From contig NZ_LR699114.1 of NCBI RefSeq assembly GCF_902459475.1, forward strand, positions 1,240,001-1,304,000: 64,000 nucleotides of DNA. Reading direction: 5' to 3'. The translations under genes were made by a program, and so were the position numbers. This DNA is from Aquicella lusitana. GTDB lineage: Bacteria; Pseudomonadota; Gammaproteobacteria; DSM-16500. Every line of letters starts with the position of its first letter. The first letter of the stretch is position 1. Below, piece by piece: positions 55,764 to 64,000 of this stretch. The notes beneath the pieces are model-generated. The model worked only from the letters and a program-made list of their open reading frames with translations. It was not told where the DNA came from and did not search any database.

Positions 55764-57149
55764 TTAATTACCCTTCTTCGCTGCAACAGAGCTGACTGGT
55801 TGCTCGTCTTGAGCAGCCTTTTTACCTTCAGTGGCTTCGACGCTCTGGTTATCAACTGATTGCGGCACGGGTTTGAAAACACCCATCGGTTTAGCCGATG
55901 AGACAACTGAGACAGGTTTTTCTGACTTCACCTCAGTGACAGCTGCTTTTTCTTCTTTCACAGTAACTTCTTCGACCTTGACTGAAGATGGATTGGCTGA
56001 CTGGCTAACTGGTAACGATTTCATTTTTTCAGTCAAGTCTGCCGTTGTTCCAACGACGGGCGGTTGTTTCACTTCAGCCTGGGCACGTTTTCGAGAATTC
56101 ATTTCAAACTCATCCCGCTCAATCTTCGCTCTGCCCTGCTCAAAGAAAGAATTGATGGTTTCTGAAGCTGCTTTAATAGCCCCGTAAGCGATAATGGTAA
56201 TCAGGCTGGTTAATGAGGCACCGCGCATAAACGCTTTATTGCCGCCGGTGTTTTTCAAATCCGTTACCGCCTGCCGCATGGTTTTAGTCGTCATGGTTTT
56301 TAAATCAGCCTGCGATACCATGTTTTTGTAAACGACTTCAAAACCATTCAGCGTGATCCCGCTCATGGTGCCCGTCAGCAGCACTGACATGAATGGGCTC
56401 ACCAAAGGATGGTACTGGCTGGCAGGAAATAGTCTGTCCATCGGTTCCTTAACGAGCGTATCCATGCCGATGCAGAAAAAAGCATTTAAAGAATTTTTAT
56501 ACCAACGTGGGCCCATACCCATTTTTGCGAACTTGAGCATGTCTAAATAAGTACTAAAAAGAGGACGCACCCCTTTTGCCGCCAGGACTTTTTGATTAGC
56601 AAAATACTGGGTAGCCGCAGTGTCCATGCCGCCTATCATTTGAGCAGCAAGCGCAGTCGAAAAGGTTCTCGCTAAAAAAGAAGGATAATAGGTTTGTCCT
56701 TCCTTGAATTCCGCCTCTTGTGATTCATGCGTAAACTCTTCTCGAGGCAGTTCTTTTGGCCCCACAACGGTATCAATGCGTGTACGAACGGCTTCCTTGT
56801 TCGAAATAACAATATTTTTCGCGTAAGAACCTTTGGTAGCCGCTTTCAAACCATCAAAAAAAGATTTTAAGCCCGCCATGGACATCATATTGACCGCCAC
56901 GGTTCCTTTCGATTTGCCAAAAATCTGGAGCCGTGCCTGGATTAATTCAAGAGGATAAACAGAAACCGCAACGAAAGCGGGTGTTGATAACATGAGGGTA
57001 GTATTTTTAGCGAAATCGCTGTTATAAAATCTTTTCTGCATATTCAGGTAGTTTTCAGGCGAAAACATGGGAAACAAGAAGCTTGTTTTTATATTTGGAT
57101 TGGTATCAGGTGCCTGAGAACCTTGTTGAGACTTGTCACGATTATTCAT
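55764..57149 (-). CDS. Mitochondrial-carrier-family-like protein (candidate effector)
   Basis: A 461-residue protein whose first 335 residues show three loosely repeated mitochondrial carrier modules. Module 1: YPLELIQARLQIFGKS (Pro66, Glu68, Arg73; the Px[DE]xx[KR] signature with Gln at the sixth place), then GLKSFFDGLKAATKG. Module 2: GGMDTAATQYFANQ and GMGPRWYKNSLNAFF. Module 3: LNGFEVVYKNMVSQ, then GGNKAFMRGASLTSLITIIA. The remaining 125 residues are a Lys/Val/Glu/Pro-rich tail. Carriers are eukaryotic; Legionella LncP is a known type IV-secreted carrier effector. AGGAGTAGG precedes the ATG and a PmrA-box-like site lies upstream. Substrate unknown. Confidence 0.8.
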   Translation of the reverse strand: MNNRDKSQQGSQAPDTNPNIKTSFLFPMFSPENYLNMQKRFYNSDFAKNTTLMLSTPAFVAVSVYPLELIQARLQIFGKSKGTVAVNMMSMAGLKSFFDGLKAATKGSYAKNIVISNKEAVRTRIDTVVGPKELPREEFTHESQEAEFKEGQTYYPSFLARTFSTALAAQMIGGMDTAATQYFANQKVLAAKGVRPLFSTYLDMLKFAKMGMGPRWYKNSLNAFFCIGMDTLVKEPMDRLFPASQYHPLVSPFMSVLLTGTMSGITLNGFEVVYKNMVSQADLKTMTTKTMRQAVTDLKNTGGNKAFMRGASLTSLITIIAYGAIKAASETINSFFEQGRAKIERDEFEMNSRKRAQAEVKQPPVVGTTADLTEKMKSLPVSQSANPSSVKVEEVTVKEEKAAVTEVKSEKPVSVVSSAKPMGVFKPVPQSVDNQSVEATEGKKAAQDEQPVSSVAAKKGN

Positions 57150-57203
57150 TTCCTACTCCTAAGCCAAATGTGTTATTGCATGCATTTATAGTTATGGCAG
57201 GAG

Positions 57204-57236
57204 AGTATATAGCGCTAATATTAAAAGAGCCTTAAG
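57204..57236 (-). promoter_or_regulatory. PmrA-box-like promoter of the mitochondrial-carrier-like gene
   Basis: On the minus strand the half-sites CTTAAGGCT and TTTAATATT are separated by CT (57236 down to 57217), the same register as the reported PmrA consensus; the second half matches at eight of nine positions. A -10-like TATACT follows after exactly 7 nt (57209 to 57204), the same distance as at 48215. The ATG is 55 nt beyond. Confidence 0.75.
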
Positions 57237-57248
57237 CAAATCAAGCTG

Positions 57249-58322
57249 TTAACGTTTCACCAACCGGTTAAAAAGAAAAAGACCGAAAACAAGAAAGGCG
57301 GCCAGAGGAAGGAAGGCGGCGAGGACAGCAGGAACCTGAAAAACGATGCAAAGCTGCCCCAAAAAGGCATTTGAGATAAAGAAAACAAACCCGACCAGAA
57401 TACCGATCACAATACGCCATCCCAGCGTTGATGTGCTAAACGCCCCCAGCACGAACGGAATAGCGAGAAAAATCATAACCAGCGAAATAAAGGGCTGGAA
57501 AATCCGCTGCCAGAATTCATATTGATATTCGCTTGATTGCAGTCCATTCTGGTGCAGATAGCGGGCAAATTTCACTAACTTTGGCAATGACATGTCACTC
57601 GGTTCCACCAGCCCCACATTCAGCAGATTCGAATTGAATTTAAGATCCCATGCAGCTTCAGTGAAGAGCTGGCTTTTGGTGCGTTCAGGGTAAAAACTGG
57701 TTTTGACCACATCGCTCATACGCCATTGATTATCCCGATAAGACAGCTTCTTAGCAAAATAAGCTGCTTGTAATTGGTGCTTGTCATTAAACTGATAACG
57801 CGTGACGCCTTCCAGCAATTGGCGCCCCACTACCTGCTGTACATGAATAAAATTATTATCGACATGAAACCAGACCCCGGCTCCTGTCACTACCACCTGG
57901 CCTCCGTTTTTCGCACTCTCTTTATGCATTTCCGCCTTATAGCTCAGGCTCGGAGCAATCCACTCACCCACGATGCTGATTGCAAGAACCAGCGCCAATG
58001 CGGCGAGCAATACGCTATAGACAATCCGGCGGATGGAAAATCCGGCGGCCCGCATCACAGCTAATTCACGGTGCGAAGATAAGATACTCAATCCCACAAT
58101 ACTGCCCAACAACAGCAGCATGGGTGAGAAATGATAGAACTCATTTGGCAGACGCATCAGCACATAAAAAAAGGCCTGTGCAATTGAATAATCGCCTTCG
58201 CCAATATTTTTTAATTCGCCGAGCAAGGTTATCAGAAACAAGATACTCGTAATAATGAGCGCCACCAGCATTGTTGAAATGATGGTCGTTTTAGCAATAT
58301 AACGTTCCAGAACCTTGATCAT
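57249..58322 (-). CDS. lptG: LPS export ABC transporter permease LptG
   Basis: One of two permeases that extract lipopolysaccharide from the inner membrane in the LptB2FG transporter. The 357-residue protein has an N-terminal helix with MIKVLERYIAKTTIISTMLV and a coupling region SSHRELAVMRAAGFSIRRIV. A periplasmic beta-jellyroll follows, then three C-terminal helices. It starts 2 nt after the lptF stop. Confidence 0.94.
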   Translation of the reverse strand: MIKVLERYIAKTTIISTMLVALIITSILFLITLLGELKNIGEGDYSIAQAFFYVLMRLPNEFYHFSPMLLLLGSIVGLSILSSHRELAVMRAAGFSIRRIVYSVLLAALALVLAISIVGEWIAPSLSYKAEMHKESAKNGGQVVVTGAGVWFHVDNNFIHVQQVVGRQLLEGVTRYQFNDKHQLQAAYFAKKLSYRDNQWRMSDVVKTSFYPERTKSQLFTEAAWDLKFNSNLLNVGLVEPSDMSLPKLVKFARYLHQNGLQSSEYQYEFWQRIFQPFISLVMIFLAIPFVLGAFSTSTLGWRIVIGILVGFVFFISNAFLGQLCIVFQVPAVLAAFLPLAAFLVFGLFLFNRLVKR

Positions 58323-58324
58323 TT

Positions 58325-59431
58325 TTATTTAGTACCTGCACTCGTCCAGCGTTTTGAACCCATCAGCATCACCATAAGAATAAACAGCATGACCACGCCG
58401 TGCACCCACCACATACCGATAGAAATGGGCACGGTGCCTTGTTCCACCCAGTGTCGTGCAATAAAAAGCAGGTTGATATAGATAATGTAAATCAACACGG
58501 CTGGTAAAAGCATTAGATACCTTCCCTGTCGTGGTCGCACAGCGCTCATGGGTACAGCAAGCAAGGCCAGCAGAAAAGCAGAGAGTGCTATTGAAAAGCG
58601 CCACTGAAATTCAGCAGCACGCTTGGGGTTGTCGTAATCATGCCATAATTGCAGCGTTGGCAGTGTTTCGTCCTCTTCATGGGTTGCACGCATTTCATTT
58701 TGAGGAATATGCACGGCGTATTTTTTGAATTGCACAATTTTATAATCATTCTGTCCAGGCGTACCTTCATAACGATAACCGCCTGCGGTCACAAAATAAG
58801 ACTCTTGTGTTCCCTTGTCTTTTATCTGATAGCCCTCATCTGCCAGCACCAGCATCCATGCGCTGCGATTAGGATCGGCAGCGTTTTTTTTCTCCTGCGC
58901 CAGAAAAACATTTTCGGCACGCTTACGGTCACGCGAGAGACTTTCCACATACATCACGAAACGGCCATCCGGGCTCGCCTGGAACCGACCAGGTATCAAG
59001 GTCTGCACCATGTGTACAGTGGCCTCATCACTCTTCATTAACTGCTGTCGTTTCGCCGAAACCAGCGGATTAATCCATAGCATCAATACAAGAATAATGA
59101 CAGTCACCACTGCCGCCACAAACAAGGTTAATTGCATGAGTCTTCGGTTACCAAACCCGCACATTTGCAGAATGGACATCTCCTGGTCCGCATAAAGCCG
59201 GCCATACGCAAGCAGGATACCCAGATAGAGACCCAAGGGAAGCAAGACGGCCAACAAATAAGGCACTTCGAAACTGACCAGCGTCAGCAAAATGCCAGTC
59301 GGTATTTTACCAACGGCCACATAATTCAAATACCGTACCATCTGCTGGCTAAGAAAAGCGAGCAAGAGTACGATAGTAATCGCGAATAATGTGTTGACTA
59401 CTTCGCGGGTCAAGTAGCGGGAAATAATCAC
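58325..59431 (-). CDS. lptF: LPS export ABC transporter permease LptF
   Basis: Partner permease of LptG. The 368-residue protein has MIISRYLTREVVNTLFAITI, the coupling-helix block YADQEMSILQMCGFGNRRLM, a periplasmic domain with LIPGRFQASPDGRFVMYVES, and LLALLAVPMSAVRPRQGRYL before the last helices. The operon is divergent from pepA, an arrangement common in gammaproteobacteria. Confidence 0.94.
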   Translation of the reverse strand: MIISRYLTREVVNTLFAITIVLLLAFLSQQMVRYLNYVAVGKIPTGILLTLVSFEVPYLLAVLLPLGLYLGILLAYGRLYADQEMSILQMCGFGNRRLMQLTLFVAAVVTVIILVLMLWINPLVSAKRQQLMKSDEATVHMVQTLIPGRFQASPDGRFVMYVESLSRDRKRAENVFLAQEKKNAADPNRSAWMLVLADEGYQIKDKGTQESYFVTAGGYRYEGTPGQNDYKIVQFKKYAVHIPQNEMRATHEEDETLPTLQLWHDYDNPKRAAEFQWRFSIALSAFLLALLAVPMSAVRPRQGRYLMLLPAVLIYIIYINLLFIARHWVEQGTVPISIGMWWVHGVVMLFILMVMLMGSKRWTSAGTK

Positions 59432-59609
59432 TTAGGGTTACCTTTCTTTCTTATCCGGGCAATTATAGCCTTAATTCACCCCCGAGAACAAAAAAGTTAT
59501 CGTTGAGGGACCGCGATGAGGCACCGGATTGAGCGGTTTTTAGGGTGACAAATCATTTTTTTTGAATAAACTTGGGTCTTATTCTTTATAAAAACCAGGT
59601 GGAGCAAAA
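59432..59609. other. Divergent lptF/pepA intergenic region
   Basis: 178 bp holding the promoters of lptFG and pepA-holC-valS. No inverted repeat or PmrA-type site was noticed. Confidence 0.4.
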
Positions 59610-61103
59610 ATGAAGTTACAGATCAAGGTCACCCAACCCGAAAAACAGGCAAAAACCTGTCTTATCATTGGTCTTTTTGAAGATGGCGCATTAACCGGTA
59701 CGGCAAAGATCATTGATAAAGCAAGTCATGGTTTTCTGACCCAACTAATTGAGCAGGGTGCATTTGAGGGAAAAATGGGACAAATCCTTCCACTCTATCG
59801 CCTGGCTCACACTCAATTTGAACACATCCTGCTCGTTGGCTGCGGCAAAGCGAAAAAGTTCTCCCCCACTGGCTTTCGCAAAGCTGTCATCGCAGCCATG
59901 AAAGCGCTCGCGACTTCCAAGACTACGCAGGCAACATGCTATCTGACCGAACTTGAGGTAGATGATAAAACACTTGCCTGGAAGGTACGACAGATTGCCG
60001 AAGCAGCGCGGGATGGACTCTATCGTTTTGATTTATTTAAAAGTGAAAAAGAACCTGTCCCTGCTCTGAAAGAATTCATTATTCCACTCAGCGACGTAAA
60101 AGAACAGAAAATCTGCGAAGAAGCCCTGAGACAAGGACTTGCGGTTGCCGATGGCGTGCTACTTGCTAAAAATCTTGGCAACACACCAAGCAATGTCTGT
60201 ACCCCTTCTTTTCTTGCTGAACAGGCTAAAGACCTGGCAAAAGCTTACCCTGCCCTTTCTGTTAAGATTCTCGGTGAAAAAGAAATGCAAAAATTAGGCA
60301 TGGGTGCGCTGCTCGCCGTTTCACAAGGCAGCGCTGAAGAAGCGAAACTCATCTCCCTTGAGTATAAAGGAACTGCTAAAAAAGAAGCCCCCGTTGCCCT
60401 GGTAGGAAAAGGTGTTACTTTCGATACGGGCGGTAACTCATTGAAACCAGCGGATAGTATGGTGGGGATGAAATATGACATGTGCGGCGCCGCCGCTGTT
60501 TTGGGGACAATGAAAGCCGTTGCTGAACTTGCATTGCCGCTACACGTCATTGGAGTTGTGGCTGCTGTCGAAAACATGCCTGGCGGAACGGCATACAAAC
60601 CGGAAGACATTTTAACCAGCATGTCGGGCCAGACCATTGAAGTCATTAGCACAGATGCAGAAGGCAGGTTGGCCTTGGCAGATGCCCTGACCTATTGCGA
60701 GCAATTCCACCCTGATGTCGTCATTGATATCGCTACTTTAACGGGTGCCGTCGTCATTGCCTTGGGTACGCATGCAACGGGTTTACTGTCCAACCATGAA
60801 CCTCTGGCCAAAGCTTTGTTGAAAGCCGGCGAGGAAAGCCATGATCGTGCCTGGCAGTTACCCCTCTGGGAAGAATATCAGGAACAGATCAAAAGTCCTT
60901 TTGCTGATATGGCTAATGTAGGTGGACGCACGGCAGGCACCATCACCGCAGGTTGTTTTCTGGCACGATTTGCCAAAAAATTCCATTGGGCACACCTAGA
61001 TGTCGCCGGCACTGCCGCCATGATGATGGGCGCAAGCGAACGTCAAGCAACAGGGCGGCCTGTTCCCCTGCTGACCCAGTTTTTAATCGATCGTTGCAAA
61101 TAA
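59610..61103 (+). CDS. pepA: Leucyl aminopeptidase PepA
   Basis: Cytosolic di-zinc aminopeptidase of family M17, 497 residues, with the full PepA N-terminal domain. Metal-site blocks: VGKGVTFDTGGNSLKPADSM, KYDMCGAAAVLGTM, STDAEGRLALADAL (the usual Asn of NTDAEGRL is Ser here) and IDIATLTGAVVIALG. In E. coli PepA also binds DNA; whether this one does is unknown. GGTGGAGC precedes the ATG. First gene of pepA-holC-valS. Confidence 0.95.
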   Translation: MKLQIKVTQPEKQAKTCLIIGLFEDGALTGTAKIIDKASHGFLTQLIEQGAFEGKMGQILPLYRLAHTQFEHILLVGCGKAKKFSPTGFRKAVIAAMKALATSKTTQATCYLTELEVDDKTLAWKVRQIAEAARDGLYRFDLFKSEKEPVPALKEFIIPLSDVKEQKICEEALRQGLAVADGVLLAKNLGNTPSNVCTPSFLAEQAKDLAKAYPALSVKILGEKEMQKLGMGALLAVSQGSAEEAKLISLEYKGTAKKEAPVALVGKGVTFDTGGNSLKPADSMVGMKYDMCGAAAVLGTMKAVAELALPLHVIGVVAAVENMPGGTAYKPEDILTSMSGQTIEVISTDAEGRLALADALTYCEQFHPDVVIDIATLTGAVVIALGTHATGLLSNHEPLAKALLKAGEESHDRAWQLPLWEEYQEQIKSPFADMANVGGRTAGTITAGCFLARFAKKFHWAHLDVAGTAAMMMGASERQATGRPVPLLTQFLIDRCK

Positions 61104-61106
61104 GCC

Positions 61107-61553
61107 ATGGCAACAGTCGACTTTTATGTGTTAGAAACACAGAGCGGGCAACAGTCACTGCGCTTTGCCTGCTCTCTGATTGAGAAAGCCTATCAACAGA
61201 AACAATCTGTCTACGTGCACACTGTCTCACGGGCAGAAGCAGAGCGAATGGACAAGCTGCTTTGGACGTATCGTGAAGACAGCTTCCTCCCTCATTGTCT
61301 TTATCTTGGGAACCAACCCGAGAATGAGCAGCCCGTTCCGATTCAAATCGGCTTTGACACGGCACCGCCCAATCAAAGATTATTGTTGAATTTGACTCAG
61401 CAAGTCCCTGTTTTTTATCATCAATTTCAGCATATAATGGAAATTGTTTTTGCTGATCCCGCGATACAGCAGCTAGCGCGGGAACGGTTTCGATATTACC
61501 GTGATCAGGGCTGCGAAATGAATACTTATAAAATAAAGGCGAATGAAGCGTGA
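61107..61553 (+). CDS. holC: DNA polymerase III chi subunit
   Basis: Clamp-loader accessory protein that links the holoenzyme to SSB. The 148-residue protein begins [20 protein letters not shown] and has [35 protein letters not shown] and [16 protein letters not shown], as in HolC. It lies 3 nt after pepA, and its stop overlaps the GTG start of valS by 4 nt. The pepA-holC-valS order is typical of gammaproteobacteria. Confidence 0.92.
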   Translation: MATVDFYVLETQSGQQSLRFACSLIEKAYQQKQSVYVHTVSRAEAERMDKLLWTYREDSFLPHCLYLGNQPENEQPVPIQIGFDTAPPNQRLLLNLTQQVPVFYHQFQHIMEIVFADPAIQQLARERFRYYRDQGCEMNTYKIKANEA

Positions 61554-64000
61554 CAATCGATAAGACTTATCACCCCCAATCCATCGAACAGCATTGGTAT
61601 CAGACCTGGGAAAATAGCGGCTATTTTGCACCTTCAGGTCATGGCGAACCTTATTGCATCATGCTGCCGCCACCCAATGTCACCGGCAGTTTGCACATGG
61701 GACACGGATTTGGATTCACGCTTATTGATGTACTCATTCGTTACCAGCGCATGTGCGGCAAAAATACCTTGTGGCAGACGGGAACGGATCATGCCGGCAT
61801 CGCTACTCAAATGGTAGTAGAAAGAAAACTCAATGCTCAACACAAGACTCGTCATGACCTGGGTCGCGAAGCCTTTGTGAAAAAAATATGGGAATGGAAA
61901 GAAGAATCCGGTGGTCAGATTACTCGACAGCTTCGCCGCCTGGGCGCTTCCATGGACTGGCAGCGCGAGCGCTTCACCATGGATCCCGAGCTATCTTACG
62001 CAGTACGTGAAGTCTTCATTCGGCTGTACGAGGAAGGACTGATTTACCGTGGTAAACGACTGGTCAACTGGGATCCCGTTCTCCTGACGGCCATCTCCGA
62101 TCTGGAAGTCATTAATGAGGAAGAAGACGGCAAGCTCTGGCATATCCGCTACCCGCTTGCCAATGGCAAGGATCATATTATCGTCGCCACGACGCGGCCT
62201 GAAACCCTGCTGGGTGACGTTGCGATCGCCGTGCACCCTGATGATGAACGCTACAAGCACCTTGTAGGCAAACAGGTACAATTGCCTTTAACAGACCGCA
62301 CCATTCCCGTGATTGCCGATAACTATGTCGATCCCCTGTTTGGTACCGGCTGTGTAAAAATCACGCCTGCCCATGATTTCAATGACTATGCAGTAGGCGC
62401 TCGCCATGGTTTTGAACCGATCAACATCTTCACTCCCACTGCCCATCTGAATGAAAATACACCACCGGCTTACCAGGGCATGGAACGGTTTAAAGCACGC
62501 GAGCAAATCGTCAAAGACCTGGAAGCGCATGGCCTTATTGAAAAAGTAGACAAACATAAACTGAAAGTCCCGCGCGGCGATCGATCTCACACGGTGATCG
62601 AGCCTTATCTTACGTATCAATGGTATGTGCAATCCAAACCACTCGCTGAGCCTGCGATACGCGCAGTGGAAAACGGCGATATCCGCTTTGTGCCTGATAA
62701 CTGGAATAAAACTTATTTCCAGTGGATGCACAATATCGAAGATTGGTGTATTAGCCGCCAGCTGTGGTGGGGCCATCGTATTCCTGTCTGGTATGATGAG
62801 TCTGGCAAGAGTTACGTAGGGCATGATGAAAGCGATGTGCGTCAGCGTTATCAGCTAGCAGAAGACCTTCCTCTCAAGCAAGATGAAGATGTGCTGGATA
62901 CTTGGTTTTCTTCCGCGCTCTGGCCCTTTTCTTCGTTGGGTTGGCCCGAGCAGACAGCGGATTTTAAAACTTTCTTTCCTACCAATGTCCTGGTCACCGG
63001 TTTTGACATTATCTTTTTCTGGGTCGCCCGCATGATCATGATGAGCCTTAAATTTACCGGACGAGTTCCTTTCCAACAGGTTTACATCACAGGTCTCATT
63101 CGTGATGCGGAAGGGCACAAGATGTCAAAATCCAAAGGCAATGTGCTGGATCCCATTGACCTCATTGACGGCATTTCGCTGGATGAGCTGGTGCAAAAGC
63201 GCACCTACGGATTGATGCAGCCTGTCATGGCACAGAAAATCACCAAAGCGACGCAAAAAGAGTTTCCGGAAGGCATTCCCGGCTATGGCACCGACGCATT
63301 ACGTTTTACTTTCTGCTCAGTTGCTTCGTACACACGCGAAATCCGTTTTGATATTAACCGGCTTGCGGGTTATCGCAATTTTTGCAATAAACTCTGGAAT
63401 GCATCGCGTTATGTTCTGATGAATACGGAAGGTCACGACACAGGCTCGGATCCGACCGCTGCGATGGCTTTTTCATTGCCCGATCGCTGGATTCTGTCAC
63501 GACTGCAAAATACAATCGAGGAAGCGCATGCGGCGCTTCAACAATACCGGTTCGATCTGCTTGCGCAAGCCCTCTACGATTTTACCTGGAATGAGTTTTG
63601 CGACTGGTATCTGGAATTATCAAAACCTATCCTGACTTCCCAGGAGAGCACTACCGAACAGTTGCGCGGCACGCGCCATACGCTCGTCAATGTACTTGAA
63701 ACTTTATTACGCCTCCTGCATCCACTTATGCCTTTTATCACAGAAGAAATCTGGCAGCGTATTGCGCCACTCACCGGTAAAGAAGGCAAAACAATCATGC
63801 TTCAATCCTATCCGCAGCCGGATTCACGTTTCATTAATGAAACCGCTGTCAGGGAGCTGGAATGGATCAAGCAGGTAGTAATAGCTATTCGCACCATTCG
63901 CAGTGAAATGAACATTTCCCCTGGCAAACAACTCTCTGTACTCTTTCGCAAGGGTACGGAATCAGACAAGCATAATACTGAACAGCACCAGCATCTACTG
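61550..64000 (+). CDS. valS: Valyl-tRNA synthetase, 3' end cut by window
   Basis: Charges tRNA-Val. The visible 817 codons begin at a GTG overlapping the holC stop (GTGA): [24 protein letters not shown] region [20 protein letters not shown], editing-domain segment [37 protein letters not shown] and the KMSKS region [20 protein letters not shown] follow, then part of the anticodon-binding domain ([20 protein letters not shown]). No frameshift or stop is seen before the edge. Confidence 0.95.
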   Translation, partial: MTIDKTYHPQSIEQHWYQTWENSGYFAPSGHGEPYCIMLPPPNVTGSLHMGHGFGFTLIDVLIRYQRMCGKNTLWQTGTDHAGIATQMVVERKLNAQHKTRHDLGREAFVKKIWEWKEESGGQITRQLRRLGASMDWQRERFTMDPELSYAVREVFIRLYEEGLIYRGKRLVNWDPVLLTAISDLEVINEEEDGKLWHIRYPLANGKDHIIVATTRPETLLGDVAIAVHPDDERYKHLVGKQVQLPLTDRTIPVIADNYVDPLFGTGCVKITPAHDFNDYAVGARHGFEPINIFTPTAHLNENTPPAYQGMERFKAREQIVKDLEAHGLIEKVDKHKLKVPRGDRSHTVIEPYLTYQWYVQSKPLAEPAIRAVENGDIRFVPDNWNKTYFQWMHNIEDWCISRQLWWGHRIPVWYDESGKSYVGHDESDVRQRYQLAEDLPLKQDEDVLDTWFSSALWPFSSLGWPEQTADFKTFFPTNVLVTGFDIIFFWVARMIMMSLKFTGRVPFQQVYITGLIRDAEGHKMSKSKGNVLDPIDLIDGISLDELVQKRTYGLMQPVMAQKITKATQKEFPEGIPGYGTDALRFTFCSVASYTREIRFDINRLAGYRNFCNKLWNASRYVLMNTEGHDTGSDPTAAMAFSLPDRWILSRLQNTIEEAHAALQQYRFDLLAQALYDFTWNEFCDWYLELSKPILTSQESTTEQLRGTRHTLVNVLETLLRLLHPLMPFITEEIWQRIAPLTGKEGKTIMLQSYPQPDSRFINETAVRELEWIKQVVIAIRTIRSEMNISPGKQLSVLFRKGTESDKHNTEQHQHLL

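Noticed and set aside
62288-62824. 178-codon minus-strand frame inside valS
   Set aside because: Antisense shadow of a conserved synthetase; no independent evidence.

Overview
The window looks like a chromosomal segment of a host-associated gammaproteobacterium, most likely of the order Legionellales (Coxiella, Aquicella, Berkiella and Legionella relatives). That placement is an inference. It rests on gammaproteobacterial operons (lepA-lepB-rnc-era-recO-pdxJ, lptF-lptG opposite pepA-holC-valS, sdhE-ygfX), on moderate GC, and on proteins of eukaryotic flavour scattered among housekeeping genes. Two PmrA-box-like promoters of the kind described for Legionella and Coxiella type IVB (Dot/Icm) effectors add to it. 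No secretion apparatus lies in the window, so every effector call below is a candidate.

Layout. 1-8465 is a TCA-cycle block: sucB (cut by the window edge), sucA, sdhB, sdhA, sdhD and sdhC on the minus strand, divergent from gltA. 8466-9296 is non-coding and holds a tandemly duplicated composite palindromic repeat. 9297-19684 mixes a small outer-membrane barrel, a coiled-coil protein, tRNA-Ala(CGC), a DUF924 protein, an L,D-transpeptidase, an arginase, a 712-residue protein with a Fic-like motif, an M20 peptidase, a DMT exporter, an EAL phosphodiesterase and a small secreted protein. 20108-29496 has an MFS transporter, a Ulp1-like (clan CE) cysteine protease candidate, hemF, a hidden cydX, cydB, cydA and aconitase. 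29568-31964 is an accessory stretch of unknown proteins.

31987-41527 is an information-processing block: cysS, gltX, pdxJ, then recO-era-rnc-lepB-lepA. A secreted-protein gene and a MITE-like element sit between recO and pdxJ. 41742-46984 carries a YciA-like thioesterase, ygfX, sdhE, a VirK-like protein, a flavin/ferredoxin reductase and the threonine-catabolic pair kbl-tdh. 47027-50686 is accessory: a coiled-coil protein, divergent from a two-gene unit whose second product has a bZIP-like basic region. 50739-55224 holds an M17 peptidase, alanine dehydrogenase and htpG. 55446-57149 holds a small protein and a mitochondrial-carrier-like protein. 57249-64000 has lptG, lptF, pepA, holC and the first 817 codons of valS.

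How it fits together. The metabolic genes describe an aerobic, amino-acid-using cell: TCA cycle, bd oxidase, threonine, alanine and arginine catabolism, and several peptidases. The most interesting layer is a dispersed set of proteins resembling host factors: a mitochondrial carrier, a Ulp1/SUMO-protease-like enzyme, a Fic-like protein and a bZIP-like protein. Two of these units, the carrier and the bZIP operon, have a near-identical promoter layout: two CTTAA-type half-sites 11 nt apart, then exactly 7 nt to a -10-like hexamer. This suggests a shared PmrA-type regulon.
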